Positions 24,703-33,561 of a stretch of 63,193 nt of DNA are shown piece after piece. Origin of the DNA: Phycisphaerales bacterium UBA2421. GTDB taxonomy: Bacteria; Planctomycetota; Phycisphaerae; Tepidisphaerales; Tepidisphaeraceae. Below the pieces are notes generated by a model, which saw only the letters and a program-made list of their open reading frames with translations, was not told where the DNA came from and ran no database searches. Within the stretch, counting starts at the first letter, position 1. Every line of letters begins with the position of its first letter. Where the stretch lies: NCBI GenBank assembly GCA_002343075.1, contig DDRH01000045.1, positions 1 to 63,193 on the forward strand. The letters are read 5' to 3'. Both the position numbers and the translations under genes were made by a program.

Positions 24703-27700
24703 ATGAACTATCGCTTTCTCCAGGAATGGCTTGAAGAACGCCGTCTCTTGTCGGCGGCATTTGATCTGATCGGCGTGACCGATTTGCGCAACGACGGCTC
24801 GCTGACCGGCATCGACGGCGGCGGGGTGAGTGTTGCCGTCATCGATACCGGGCTGGACATTACTCATCCGCTGATTTCTCCCAACTATCGCGACGGCGCT
24901 AACATCGTCACCGGCGGTAACACGCCAACGGTTGTCAACCCGCACGGTACGCATGTCGCAGGGATCGTCGGCGCACGGCCCGATGCCGGCCGCGGATACG
25001 CAGGGGGGGTGGCACCGGGGGTCGGGTTGATCGGTCTCAACGTCTTTAGCCAAACCAGCGGCGGGGGGGTGGGGGCCGACAATCGTTCGATCGAGCGCGC
25101 GCTGCAGTGGGTCATCAACAACCGTACTCGGTACAACATTGTCGCGGTTAACATGAGCCTTGGCAGCGGGTTCTACACATCCCCGGCGGAGGTCAATGGC
25201 GATATCTACCGTGACGAGATCACGACGCTGGAAAACGCTGGCGTCACGATCGTCAGCGCCGCGGGCAATACTTACGGCGTGGTGCGGGACAGTTCCGGGC
25301 AGCAGTTTAACCTGCAGTTTGCCAACTCTGCCTCCCCGGGCATCGTGAGCACGCTGAACGTCGGCGCAGTATGGGAAACCAACGAAGGCGGCGGGTTTTA
25401 CTGGTCGGGCGGCAACACGGTTGACCTCAGCACCGGGCCGGACAGAGTAGTGAGTTTCAGCCAGCGGCCACCGCCAAACGTGGGAAACGCCATCTTTGCG
25501 CCGGGCGCGGTGATTCAATCAACCTGGCCGAATAATCAGCTCCACGAAACACAGGGCACCAGCATGGCCAGCCCGATGGTGGCGGGCGCGGTGGCGTTGA
25601 TGCAGGACGCATCGCTCACGTTTGGCGGGCGGTTGCTTTCTCCGGTTGAGGTGCGCGACATTCTGCTGCAAACCGGCGACACCATCATCGATGGCGACGA
25701 TGAAGACGATGCGCTGTTCATCGATGCCAACGGAAACGGCACCGCCGACCCCGGCGAGGTGACCTCGCTGCAAAACACCGGGAACAGCTATAAGCGTATC
25801 AACGTCTACAACGCCGTCCGGTTCATTCGCGATCAGTTCGGCGGTGCCGGGAGCGTGCCGGCGGGGGATCCGAGCAGCGTCATTGCCGGGGCGATCGCCG
25901 CGCCGGCGCTCAATGGTAGCCCGCTTGACGCGATCGAAGGTGTGCTCGGTCGCGACGGCAATGTGACTGTCGGCAATCGAGATGTGGATCTGTACCGGTT
26001 TACCGTGAGCGTGGCAGGTGAAGTGACGATTGAAGTTGCACCAAGCCTGACGAATCCGAACAATTTCAACAGCTATTTGCGACTGTTTCGCGCCAACGGC
26101 ACGCAACTCGCCGCCGACGATAACAGTGGTGCGGGTGATTATTCGCTCATCAAGCGGCAACTCACGCCCGGCACTTATTTTGCTGGCGTGAGCGGCACGG
26201 GTAACGACAGCTACAACATCATCGACGGCACCGGACGCAAACCCGGCAAGCAAGGTAACTTCAGGCTGGGGCTGAGCTTAAAGAATGTCGATCCGAACGG
26301 AATCCTCGGCGGCGCGGTGCCAGTGAGCCTGACGGCGGCGGGGGAAGCGCCGCAGGTGTTTAACGGCTTTATCGGTGCCGATTTCGGGAAAGAGGTCGGC
26401 GTGAGCGATGTCGATCTATTTCGCATTGTAGTGCCCGATGCCGGCACTCTCCTCATCGATGTCGATACGCCGTTTGATAACCAGTTTGTCGACAGCTTCC
26501 TCCGCGTGTTCGATGAAAACGGCGTGCAGCTCGCCGCGGACGATGACGGATTTGCCGTGAACGTCAACGGCGCGCAAGTCGAGTTCGACGGCGGCGCGGG
26601 CATCGCGGTCGATTCAAGCAACACCGCCATTGGCCACACCTCCGACAGTTTCGTCTCCGGCACTGTCAGCCGGGGTGAGGTTTACTACATTGGTGTGAGT
26701 GATTTTCAGAATCAAACCTACAACCCAACCAACTTGAGCAACCGCACCAGCGGGGGAACAGGCGGTTTTTACAATCTCTCGATTGCATTTGTGAGTAATG
26801 ACCGCAACGGTTCCATCGAACAGGCTGTGGAGATATCGTCCCTGCCGCTGACCAATCTGCAGGGCTTCATTGGCACCGACGACGGCAACACCATCGAAGT
26901 GGGTGATCGGGATGTGGACATTCTCAAGATTCGCCCGACGACCGACGGCATCCTTGAGATTCGCGCCGATAGTTTCGACCTTGCCGGCAACCCCAATCCC
27001 CTCGACACGCTCATCACGCTCTTTGACGGCGGGGGAACCAGGCTCGCACAACTCGACGACACCAGCACCAGCGGCGATCCCGTGCTGCGCATCTCAGTGC
27101 CCAAGAATCGCGACTATTACGCAGCGTTCAGCGCCAAGGGCAATGACAGCTTTAACCCCTTCATCCTCGGCAGCGGGGCCAGCGGGGCAACGGGACAATA
27201 TCGGATCAACATCCAAATGCTCGGCGGCGGGGTCGTTGCCGGGCTGAGCGACGACACCATCACCTCGGGCGCGGTGCGTACCGTGTCGCTGGGCACAACC
27301 ATCGCTGCTTCAATAGGCTACGATGATACGCTTGTTCGTGGTGATGCCGATGTCGATCTGTATCGCTTTGTTGCCCCGGCAAATGGGCTGGTGGAGCTTC
27401 GCGCGTTCACGCAAAATGCCTTCGGTGCCGACACGTTCTTACGACTGTTCAACGCCAACGGCTCGCTGATTGCGTCCAATGACAATGACGGGGCCGACAC
27501 TGTCAACAGCCGCATACAGTTCAGCGCAACTTCGGGCACAGTCTACTTCATCGGCGTTAGTGGCAAGGGCAACAGCAGCTATAACGCGTCAACCGGAGCC
27601 GGCGCGACCAACGGCAGCGGTGGGAACTATGTGCTGAGTGTGGACGGGCAGTTTGCCAGCCTGACAGGAAAAACCGCCCATGTTGCCGGGACGGGCGGCA

Positions 27701-28263
27701 ATGACAGAATCCGCGTGCGGCAGCGGGGTGCGGACATCGGGATCGTGCGCGGGAACGGCGAACTGCGATTCAGCGATACGTCGGTCGGCAGCTTCAGCAT
27801 CATTGCCGGCGCTGGGAATGACGTGGTGACCCTCGATGCCGGCATCGACGAAGTAGCCTACATCGACGGCGGCGATGGCAACGACTCGATCGTCGGGGGC
27901 GACGGTGCCGATACGATCACCGGAGGGGCCGGAAAGAATACCCTCGACGGGGCGGCGGGTGATGATCGCGTCAACGGCAGCGGGGGACGCGATTTAATCT
28001 TCGGTGGCGCGGGAAATGACCGTCTCTACGGCAACGGTGGTAGCGACACCATCGACGGCGGGGGAAATGTCGACCGAATCTTCGGCGGCGATGGCGACGA
28101 TCGGCTCATCGGCGCCAGCAGCAACGATAAACTCTACGGCCAGGCCGGCAACGATACACTCATCGGCGGAGCAGGAAGCGACCTCCTTGACGGGGGCAGC
28201 GGAACTGATCTCGCCGACGACGACAACGCCGACTCGCGCACGAGCATCGAAGGATTGCTTTAG
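24703..28263 (+). CDS. Secreted subtilisin-like serine protease with PPC domains and RTX tail
   Basis: The 1186-residue protein starts with LEERRLLSA, a surface signature near the N-terminus. The S8 catalytic triad is visible: Asp48 (VAVIDTGLD), His81 (NPHGTHVAG) and Ser287 (QGTSMASPMVAG). The catalytic domain spans about residues 20-380. Three to four bacterial pre-peptidase-C-like beta domains follow (about 390-990, with repeats of VDLYRF/ DLFRI and YFAGVSG/YFIGVSG), then RTX repeats (about 1040-1170). The C-terminus DSRTSIEGLL matches TRISIEVLL of the preceding lipase-like protein. It starts 14 bases after that gene. Both are likely calcium-dependent secreted degradative enzymes. The 3' end overlaps the stop of the opposite gene. 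Confidence 0.9.
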   Translation: MNYRFLQEWLEERRLLSAAFDLIGVTDLRNDGSLTGIDGGGVSVAVIDTGLDITHPLISPNYRDGANIVTGGNTPTVVNPHGTHVAGIVGARPDAGRGYAGGVAPGVGLIGLNVFSQTSGGGVGADNRSIERALQWVINNRTRYNIVAVNMSLGSGFYTSPAEVNGDIYRDEITTLENAGVTIVSAAGNTYGVVRDSSGQQFNLQFANSASPGIVSTLNVGAVWETNEGGGFYWSGGNTVDLSTGPDRVVSFSQRPPPNVGNAIFAPGAVIQSTWPNNQLHETQGTSMASPMVAGAVALMQDASLTFGGRLLSPVEVRDILLQTGDTIIDGDDEDDALFIDANGNGTADPGEVTSLQNTGNSYKRINVYNAVRFIRDQFGGAGSVPAGDPSSVIAGAIAAPALNGSPLDAIEGVLGRDGNVTVGNRDVDLYRFTVSVAGEVTIEVAPSLTNPNNFNSYLRLFRANGTQLAADDNSGAGDYSLIKRQLTPGTYFAGVSGTGNDSYNIIDGTGRKPGKQGNFRLGLSLKNVDPNGILGGAVPVSLTAAGEAPQVFNGFIGADFGKEVGVSDVDLFRIVVPDAGTLLIDVDTPFDNQFVDSFLRVFDENGVQLAADDDGFAVNVNGAQVEFDGGAGIAVDSSNTAIGHTSDSFVSGTVSRGEVYYIGVSDFQNQTYNPTNLSNRTSGGTGGFYNLSIAFVSNDRNGSIEQAVEISSLPLTNLQGFIGTDDGNTIEVGDRDVDILKIRPTTDGILEIRADSFDLAGNPNPLDTLITLFDGGGTRLAQLDDTSTSGDPVLRISVPKNRDYYAAFSAKGNDSFNPFILGSGASGATGQYRINIQMLGGGVVAGLSDDTITSGAVRTVSLGTTIAASIGYDDTLVRGDADVDLYRFVAPANGLVELRAFTQNAFGADTFLRLFNANGSLIASNDNDGADTVNSRIQFSATSGTVYFIGVSGKGNSSYNASTGAGATNGSGGNYVLSVDGQFASLTGKTAHVAGTGGNDRIRVRQRGADIGIVRGNGELRFSDTSVGSFSIIAGAGNDVVTLDAGIDEVAYIDGGDGNDSIVGGDGADTITGGAGKNTLDGAAGDDRVNGSGGRDLIFGGAGNDRLYGNGGSDTIDGGGNVDRIFGGDGDDRLIGASSNDKLYGQAGNDTLIGGAGSDLLDGGSGTDLADDDNADSRTSIEGLL

Positions 28264-28757
28264 TTGCCAGCCCGACCCGATATGAGTACGTCAAGCTGCT
28301 CCAGCGCCTTTTCGGGTTGATTCGACTGCCTGTAGAAATCGGCCAGCTGCAGCCGGATGACCCGCTGTGCCGCGATGCTTTGTGTCTCCGAAAGCATGTT
28401 CTCCAGCCGGGTGGTAATCGCATCGGTGCCCCGGGGGCGCAGGATGTCGATCGTATTGATGACGGCGGCGACGGCGGTGGCATCAGCGTCTTTGCCGAGT
28501 TGGTTGTACCGGTCGATGACGTCGAGGAAATTCTTCATATGTTCGAGCGGTCCGGGCCGGGCGCCGGCCATCGCGCGCGGGTTAACAAGCGGCCCTTCTC
28601 GCCCCACCGGCCCATCGCGACCTTCCCGCGCAGGGCCTTCGCGACGGTCGCCCGGTCGGTCGCCATTCGGGCCTGGGCCGCTCAGCGGAACGGGCTGCGC
28701 CCAAGCCAGTGATGAGACCAGCCCCGTTGCAACTAATGTCGGAATGAAATGCTTCAT
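28260..28757 (-). CDS. Exported protein of unknown function in the sigma-factor operon
   Basis: The 165-residue protein has a signal peptide (MKHFIPTLVATGLVSSLAWA), a Pro/Gly/Arg-rich low-complexity segment (about residues 25-65) and a helical C-terminal part (AAQRVIRLQLADFYRQ and EKALEQLDVL), which suggests a tetratricopeptide-like helical hairpin. It overlaps the upstream anti-sigma-like gene by ATGA (28754-28757), so the three genes 29790-28260 form one translationally coupled operon. Its product may be an envelope sensor or effector of the sigma system (inference). Its stop overlaps the end of the protease gene on the other strand. Confidence 0.6.
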   Translation of the reverse strand: MKHFIPTLVATGLVSSLAWAQPVPLSGPGPNGDRPGDRREGPAREGRDGPVGREGPLVNPRAMAGARPGPLEHMKNFLDVIDRYNQLGKDADATAVAAVINTIDILRPRGTDAITTRLENMLSETQSIAAQRVIRLQLADFYRQSNQPEKALEQLDVLISGRAGN

Positions 28758-29257
28758 CTCAAATCTCCTTCGGTAGCGTTTGTTTCGGTTTCGGCGGCGG
28801 CTAGTTCGATCATGGATGGAAACGACGGAACGAGCGGCGTGAACGTCCCGGCGGTGTGGCCGCCGGTGTCGCCGTCGGTATCGTCATCGCTGGCCCACAA
28901 TGATCCAATCGCCGGAAGTCTCGGGACATCTTCCATCACATAGGTATAGGATTCGGGGCTGTACGATTCTGCATTCGCGATCTCGCTGGCTTCAGCTTGT
29001 GTCTCAAGGTCAATTGTATCTACACGCCGCTCTGCGGCACGCTCGACCTGTGCCACGGAATCGCCGCGCGGCGGAGTTGGCCAGAATGTGATGCCAAGAA
29101 ACAACATGGCCGCTGCTGCTGCAAGAGAGGCGAAGGCGAGTTTCCACGGCGAACCGGTCGCCGGCTGTGGCAGCACGTCGTCGGCGAGGCTGCCGGGATA
29201 CTTCGCGGTTGCGTAGGCATCTTGCGCGGCTTGAACTTTTTTTCGGAGGCGGGTCAT
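28754..29257 (-). CDS. Membrane protein, candidate anti-sigma factor
   Basis: The start at 29257 overlaps the stop of the ECF sigma gene by ATGA and is preferred over longer forms that would run through that gene. The 167-residue protein has a short cytosolic N-terminus (MTRLRKKVQAAQDAYATAKYPG), one membrane helix (LAFASLAAAAAMLFLGITFW, about residues 38-57) and an Asp/Glu/Thr-rich extracytoplasmic part. Being the single-span protein directly behind an ECF sigma gene, it is probably the anti-sigma factor, although no zinc-binding HxxxCxxC motif is seen. Confidence 0.65.
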   Translation of the reverse strand: MTRLRKKVQAAQDAYATAKYPGSLADDVLPQPATGSPWKLAFASLAAAAAMLFLGITFWPTPPRGDSVAQVERAAERRVDTIDLETQAEASEIANAESYSPESYTYVMEDVPRLPAIGSLWASDDDTDGDTGGHTAGTFTPLVPSFPSMIELAAAETETNATEGDLR

Positions 29258-29790
29258 GGTTGCTCTGTCAGCTTTTGCCTCATTGCTCGCAGCGCCTGAT
29301 GCACAGTCGCCTTGATCGTTCCCGCCGCGCAATTCATAACTGCGGCGGTTTCTTCGACGCTCAGCGCTTCAAAAAATCGCAGCAAGATCGCCTCACGTTG
29401 ACGGTCGGGCAGCGACTGAATCAGCTCATGGACTCGTTTCAGTTCATCCTGTTCATAACGGTCGCCCGAGGATGTCGGCTCCTCGCTTTCTCGCAGATTC
29501 ATACCCGCAGCGAGTCTTGCGGGGTCGAGCTTGCTTGCGCTTCGGCGCTGTTCGCGGACGACGTTCAGGGCGATTCCCAGCGACCAGCTTTCGATCCTGC
29601 TTTCACCACGAAAGCCGGACAACTGCTTCATAAACCGCACGGCGGTCTCCTGCACGACCTCGCGGGCGAGATCGGGGTCGCGCAGCTGACTGACGGAGAA
29701 TCGATACCAAATGTCGGCCAACCCGTTCAGCAGGGCCGCCATGGCATCCCGCTCGCCGCGTCTGGCTCGTTCGATGGTGATCTGATCCAC
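29254..29790 (-). CDS. ECF sigma factor (RpoE/sigma-70 family)
   Basis: The 178-residue protein has region 2 (DPDLAREVVQETAVRFMKQLSGFRGESRIESWSLGIA, in part) and region 4 (QSLPDRQREAILLRFFEALSVEETAAVMN) without region 3, as in ECF sigma factors. It directs RNA polymerase to a regulon that probably includes its own operon. It is followed by a coupled membrane protein and an exported protein. Region 29791-30116 upstream separates it from typA on the other strand. Confidence 0.9.
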   Translation of the reverse strand: MDQITIERARRGERDAMAALLNGLADIWYRFSVSQLRDPDLAREVVQETAVRFMKQLSGFRGESRIESWSLGIALNVVREQRRSASKLDPARLAAGMNLRESEEPTSSGDRYEQDELKRVHELIQSLPDRQREAILLRFFEALSVEETAAVMNCAAGTIKATVHQALRAMRQKLTEQP

Positions 29791-30116
29791 GCGTCCAACC
29801 TGAAGTAAGTGTCCGGTTCCCGGGTTTCGTTTAGTCCAAGGCGGTTCGGTGGCCGGCTTGGCGGTCTCCCGTGGCGTAAGTGCTTGTAAATACTACGCTT
29901 GCCCACGCGCGACAAATCCGGCCAGACGCGCCAGAGGTCGCCCGCCGCAAGAGCTGTCCGCGGGGAGGGTGAAGGTTGTTTAAAATTTTGCTATACTCGT
30001 CGATTCGACGCTCCGGATGCTCCGATGTTGACCTGATCACGATCGACGACCATTCGCCGGGTCGTGTTTCTTTTTTTGTCGGCTTGATGCCTGTTTGCCA
30101 TACGAGACGAAGTACC
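29791..30116. other. Intergenic region between ECF operon and typA
   Basis: This 326-bp divergent control region must hold promoters for both sides. The only clear element I see is an extended -10 for typA (29989-29997). The rest, including the part next to the sigma gene, shows no recognisable RNA gene, repeat or operator. Confidence 0.6.
29989..29997 (+). promoter_or_regulatory. Extended -10 promoter element of typA
   Basis: TGCTATACT is a TGn extended -10 box (29989-29997). The -35 hexamer is weak. Transcription would begin near 30003 and leave a 5' leader of about 114 bases before the typA ATG at 30117. That leader also rules out the in-frame start at 29976. Confidence 0.5.
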
Positions 30117-31982
30117 ATGAATCATGTGCGTAACGATATTCGCAATGTTGCTGTCATCGCCCACGTCGACCACGGGAAGACAACCCTGGTCGACGCGCTG
30201 CTTCGCCAAAGCGGTAACTTTCGCGACAGCCAAGTGTCGCAGGATACGATTCTCGACAGTAACCCGCTTGAACGCGAGCGGGGGATTACAATTCTCGCCA
30301 AGAACGTCGCGATTAATCACACCGATCCGAAGACGGGCCAGACCGTGAAGATCAATCTTATCGACACGCCCGGCCACGCCGACTTCGGCGGGGAGGTCGA
30401 GCGCGTGCTGTCGATGGCCGATGGCGTGTTTCTCCTGGTCGATGCCGCGGAAGGCCCCATGCCGCAGACGCGCTTCGTTCTCAAAAAGGCATTTCAACAC
30501 GAACTCCGCCCGATCGTGGTCGTGAACAAGATCGATCGCCAGGATGCACGGGCTGATCAAGTGCTGAATGAAGTGTTTGACCTCTTTGTCGAACTGGGTG
30601 CCGATGATGAAACCCTTGATTTCCCCGTCATCTACGCCAGCGGGCGCGCGGGGACGGCTTCCTGGAAGCTCGATGTGCCCGGGACGGATATTCAACCGAT
30701 TTTTGAGGCCGTTCTGAAGCACATTCCGGCGCCGCACGGCGACCCGGATCGCTCGCTGCAGCTTCGTGTGAGCAGCATCCAGTATAACGATTACGTCGGC
30801 CGTATTGGCGTGGGGCGCATCTATAACGGCAAGATCAAAACCGGCCAGCAGGTGGCGCTGGCAAAGCGCGACGGCGCGATTAACAAGTGTAAGCTGCAGC
30901 AGTTGCAGGTGTTTGAAGGCTTTGGGCGGAAGAACGCCGATGAGGCCGAAGCCGGCGACATTGTGGCATTGATCGGCCTTGAATCGGTGGACATCGGCGA
31001 CACAGTTTGCGATCCGGTTGCGCCCGAGCCGCTCGATGCGACAGACGTCGAGCCGCCGACGTTGAGCATGATGTTTCGCGTGAATGACTCGCCTTTCGCC
31101 GGCAGGGAAGGGAAGTACGTCACCAGCCGCAACATCCGCGACCGGTTGATGAAAGAGCTGGAGAGCAACGTCGCGCTGAAAGTGGAAGAAACCGACAATC
31201 GCGATGCCATGAAGGTCAGCGGCCGCGGGTTGCTGCACCTGGGCGTGCTGATCGAGAACATGCGCCGCGAAGGTTACGAGCTGAGCATTAGCAAGCCGCA
31301 AGTGATTATGCACAAGGACAAGGAGACCGGCGAGATTACCGAGCCGATTGAATATCTCGTTGTGGATGTACCCGAGAAGGCGATGGGATCGGTCATGGAA
31401 CTGGTGGGCAATCGCAAAGGCGAGCTGGTGCGGATGGATAACCGCGACGGCGCGGTGCACCTGGAGTTTACCATTCCGGCGCGTGGGCTGATCGGCCTGC
31501 GCACGCGCATGCTCACCGCTACGCAGGGGCAGGCGATCATGCACCACAATTTTCATGAATACTCCCCGCAGCGGGGCAATGTACCCGGCCGGGCCAACGG
31601 TGTGATGATTGCCAACGGCAACGGGAAGGCCAATGCCTATGCAATGAACACGCTGCAAGACCGCGCCACGTTCTTCGTCGAGCCTGGCGATGAGGTGTAT
31701 GAAGGGCAGGTGGTGGCCGAAAACGCCCGGGATAATGACCTGGTAGTCAACCCAACCACCGCCAAGAAGCTGACCAACATGCGAACGACAGGAAGCGACG
31801 AAAACATCATCCTTCGCCCGGCGCGAAAAATGACACTTGAACAGGCGCTGGAATACATTGAAGACGATGAACTCGTCGAAGTAACCCCCAGCTTCATCCG
31901 GCTGCGGAAGGAACTGCTGACGGAGAATGCGCGCAAGAAAGCCGGCAAATCACGTAAGGCTGCGGAAGTGCTGGAAGTTTAA
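30117..31982 (+). CDS. typA: TypA/BipA translational GTPase
   Basis: TypA is a ribosome-binding GTPase of the EF-G family involved in ribosome assembly and stress/virulence control. The start at ATG 30117 gives [23 protein letters not shown] with the P-loop at about residues 16-23, the family length of 621 residues, and is chosen over an earlier frame start at 29976. Further GTPase motifs: RGITILAKN (switch I), DTPGHADFG (G3, about residue 82) and NKIDR (G4). The C-terminus ([33 protein letters not shown]) is specific to TypA. It is transcribed alone. Confidence 0.97.
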   Translation: MNHVRNDIRNVAVIAHVDHGKTTLVDALLRQSGNFRDSQVSQDTILDSNPLERERGITILAKNVAINHTDPKTGQTVKINLIDTPGHADFGGEVERVLSMADGVFLLVDAAEGPMPQTRFVLKKAFQHELRPIVVVNKIDRQDARADQVLNEVFDLFVELGADDETLDFPVIYASGRAGTASWKLDVPGTDIQPIFEAVLKHIPAPHGDPDRSLQLRVSSIQYNDYVGRIGVGRIYNGKIKTGQQVALAKRDGAINKCKLQQLQVFEGFGRKNADEAEAGDIVALIGLESVDIGDTVCDPVAPEPLDATDVEPPTLSMMFRVNDSPFAGREGKYVTSRNIRDRLMKELESNVALKVEETDNRDAMKVSGRGLLHLGVLIENMRREGYELSISKPQVIMHKDKETGEITEPIEYLVVDVPEKAMGSVMELVGNRKGELVRMDNRDGAVHLEFTIPARGLIGLRTRMLTATQGQAIMHHNFHEYSPQRGNVPGRANGVMIANGNGKANAYAMNTLQDRATFFVEPGDEVYEGQVVAENARDNDLVVNPTTAKKLTNMRTTGSDENIILRPARKMTLEQALEYIEDDELVEVTPSFIRLRKELLTENARKKAGKSRKAAEVLEV

Positions 31983-32017
31983 GCGTTTTATGACGATCGG
32001 GGTGCCGCTCCCAACCT

Positions 32018-32055
32018 TTGCACATTTATGCATCGCAAGATATGCTTTTATGCAT
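32018..32055 (+). promoter_or_regulatory. vapBC promoter with direct repeats (possible operator)
   Basis: TTGCAC (32018-32023) and TATGCT (32041-32046) stand 17 bases apart. Transcription would begin near 32053, so the vapB ATG at 32054 would be leaderless. Two identical nonamers, TTTATGCAT (32025-32033 and 32047-32055), with two helical turns between their starts, flank the -10 box and are a likely site for the VapB/VapBC repressor. Confidence 0.55.
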
Positions 32056-32302
32056 GCGGACCACGATTGATTTCCCCGACGGGCTAATGAAGGAGTTGAA
32101 GCGGCGAGCCGTTGAACAAGACACAACGGTTCGGCAGATTGTGATCGAATCTGTCCAGCACGCTTTGAGTTCGGCGCCGCGACCGTCGAAGTTTAAGCTT
32201 CGCGACCTGAGCGTCCCCGGCGGACTTGTGCCAGAGCTCCAAGAGGCTTCGTGGCAAACAATCCAGCAGCTTTCCTATCACCGCAATGATGATGCGCGGT
32301 GA
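32054..32302 (+). CDS. vapB: VapB-type antitoxin
   Basis: The 82-residue protein begins MRTTIDFPDGLMKELKRRAVEQDTT (in part), a ribbon-helix-helix DNA-binding fold, and has a flexible C-terminus with KFKLRDLSVPGG, which would clamp the toxin. It sits just before a PIN-domain toxin gene. I choose ATG 32054; in-frame TTG 32018 and ATG 32042 would lie in the promoter. Being the antitoxin, it should also repress the operon, and direct repeats overlap the promoter. Confidence 0.85.
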   Translation: MRTTIDFPDGLMKELKRRAVEQDTTVRQIVIESVQHALSSAPRPSKFKLRDLSVPGGLVPELQEASWQTIQQLSYHRNDDAR

Positions 32303-32324
32303 CGATGTCCGGTGGTCCACTCTA

Positions 32325-32759
32325 ATGGTTGGCATCGATACAAATATTCTGGTGTATGCGCACCGAAGCTCGCACCCTCTGCATTACGATTCGGGTGCCT
32401 TGCTTAGACAACTGGTTTCAAGCGGAAAACCATGGTTGATTCCGTGGCATTGCATCGTCGAGTTTTTTGGCGTTGTCACGCGCCCCAAAGTGTTTTCGCC
32501 ACCTTCGACCCCCGCTCAGGCCGTCGCGCAGATCGAGAACTGGCTGGAGTGCCCCACGTTGACTCTCGGTGTCCCGCGTCCATCGTACTGGCGCTGGTTG
32601 CGCGATTTGATCCCATCGGCACAGGTGACCGGCGCGTTTGTTCACGACGCGCATGTGGCAGCCGTCTGCCTCGATTATGCCGTGACGGAACTTTGGACCG
32701 ATGACGCGCAAATGCGGTGCTTTCGAGAACTCAAGGTCATTAACCCGTTGTCTACATGA
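32325..32759 (+). CDS. vapC: VapC-type PIN-domain toxin (ribonuclease)
   Basis: VapC toxins cleave tRNA or rRNA and are held in check by VapB. The 144-residue protein has the PIN acidic site: Asp5 in GIDTNILVYAH, Glu46 in WHCIVEFFGV, Asp108 in FVHDAHVAAV and Asp126/127 in LWTDDAQM. The start at ATG 32325 is 22 bases after vapB. Its stop overlaps the start of the next gene (ATGA, 32756-32759), so the glutamine amidotransferase-like gene may be co-transcribed with this toxin. The module appears intact, unlike the two decayed pairs at 10.3-12.1 kb. Confidence 0.9.
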   Translation: MVGIDTNILVYAHRSSHPLHYDSGALLRQLVSSGKPWLIPWHCIVEFFGVVTRPKVFSPPSTPAQAVAQIENWLECPTLTLGVPRPSYWRWLRDLIPSAQVTGAFVHDAHVAAVCLDYAVTELWTDDAQMRCFRELKVINPLST

Positions 32760-33475
32760 TCCGTCCCCTCATCGGCATCACCTCCGACCACAACGCCGAG
32801 CAGAAGCAGTATCTGTCTCCGCACGGCTACGCTGCGAGTGTTGAGCGCGCGGGGGGGCTGCCGGTCATTTTGCCGTATCGCGCCGACTTGTCGCTGATCG
32901 GTCAGTATCTCGATCGCCTGAATGGCATTCTCTTTTCCGGCGGCAATGATCTTGATCCGGCTGCGTACGGCGAATCGTGGCACCCCAACGCGGTGCCGGT
33001 CGATCCCTTTCGCGAACGCTTCGAGCGCGCGCTCATCGCAGAGGTGGAACGGCGCCGGTTGCCGGCGCTGGGCGTTTGCCTAGGCAGCCAACTGATGAAT
33101 CTGCACCGCGGAGGGGCAATGAACCAGTTCATTCCCGACCTCAAGCCCGCCGGCGAGCCGATCGACCATCGCAATGTCAACCGCGACTGGGTAGACCGGC
33201 ACGCCGTGTCGCTCCTGCCCGAGTCCCTCATCGCCCGCACGCTTGGAAAGACCGACATCGTCGTCAACACCAGCCACAAGCAGTCGATCCGCACCGCCGG
33301 ACGCGGCCTGCGCGTGATCGCCACTGCACCAGACGGCGTGATTGAAGGCATTGAAGACCCGACTTTGCCCCTGTTCATGGGCGTGCAGTGGCATCCCGAG
33401 CGAATGAGCGACGACGCCGATCATCGTCGCCTATTCGAGCTACTCATCGAAAAATCCTCGCAGCAATCACCATGA
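32756..33475 (+). CDS. Gamma-glutamyl-GABA hydrolase-like class I glutamine amidotransferase
   Basis: The 239-residue protein belongs to the PuuD family, which removes the gamma-glutamyl group in polyamine degradation. It has PLIGITSDHN at the start, LFSGGNDLDPAAYGE, the nucleophile Cys in ALGVCLGSQLMNLHRGG (usually GICRG) and VQWHPERM with the catalytic His and Glu. VNRDWVDRHAVSL and SHKQSI also match. Its start overlaps the vapC stop by ATGA. The substrate is assumed from the family; no other polyamine gene is adjacent. Confidence 0.88.
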   Translation: MIRPLIGITSDHNAEQKQYLSPHGYAASVERAGGLPVILPYRADLSLIGQYLDRLNGILFSGGNDLDPAAYGESWHPNAVPVDPFRERFERALIAEVERRRLPALGVCLGSQLMNLHRGGAMNQFIPDLKPAGEPIDHRNVNRDWVDRHAVSLLPESLIARTLGKTDIVVNTSHKQSIRTAGRGLRVIATAPDGVIEGIEDPTLPLFMGVQWHPERMSDDADHRRLFELLIEKSSQQSP

Positions 33476-33561
33476 TCGCGCAGCGACCGCGGGCGATTGG
33501 TGCCCGGAATCCACCCGCGACGATTTCATCGTTTTGCAGTCGTGTGTTCTAATCGGCTGCA

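Noticed and set aside
24100..28260. Regular short repeats that could be mistaken for a CRISPR or satellite array
   Set aside because: They are in-frame RTX nonapeptide codons (GGxGxDxL type) and PPC-domain repeats, without fixed-length repeats and spacers.
29991..31658. A 555-codon minus-strand frame opposite typA
   Set aside because: typA on the plus strand is certain, and the opposite frame shows only the His/Arg-rich composition of an antisense shadow.
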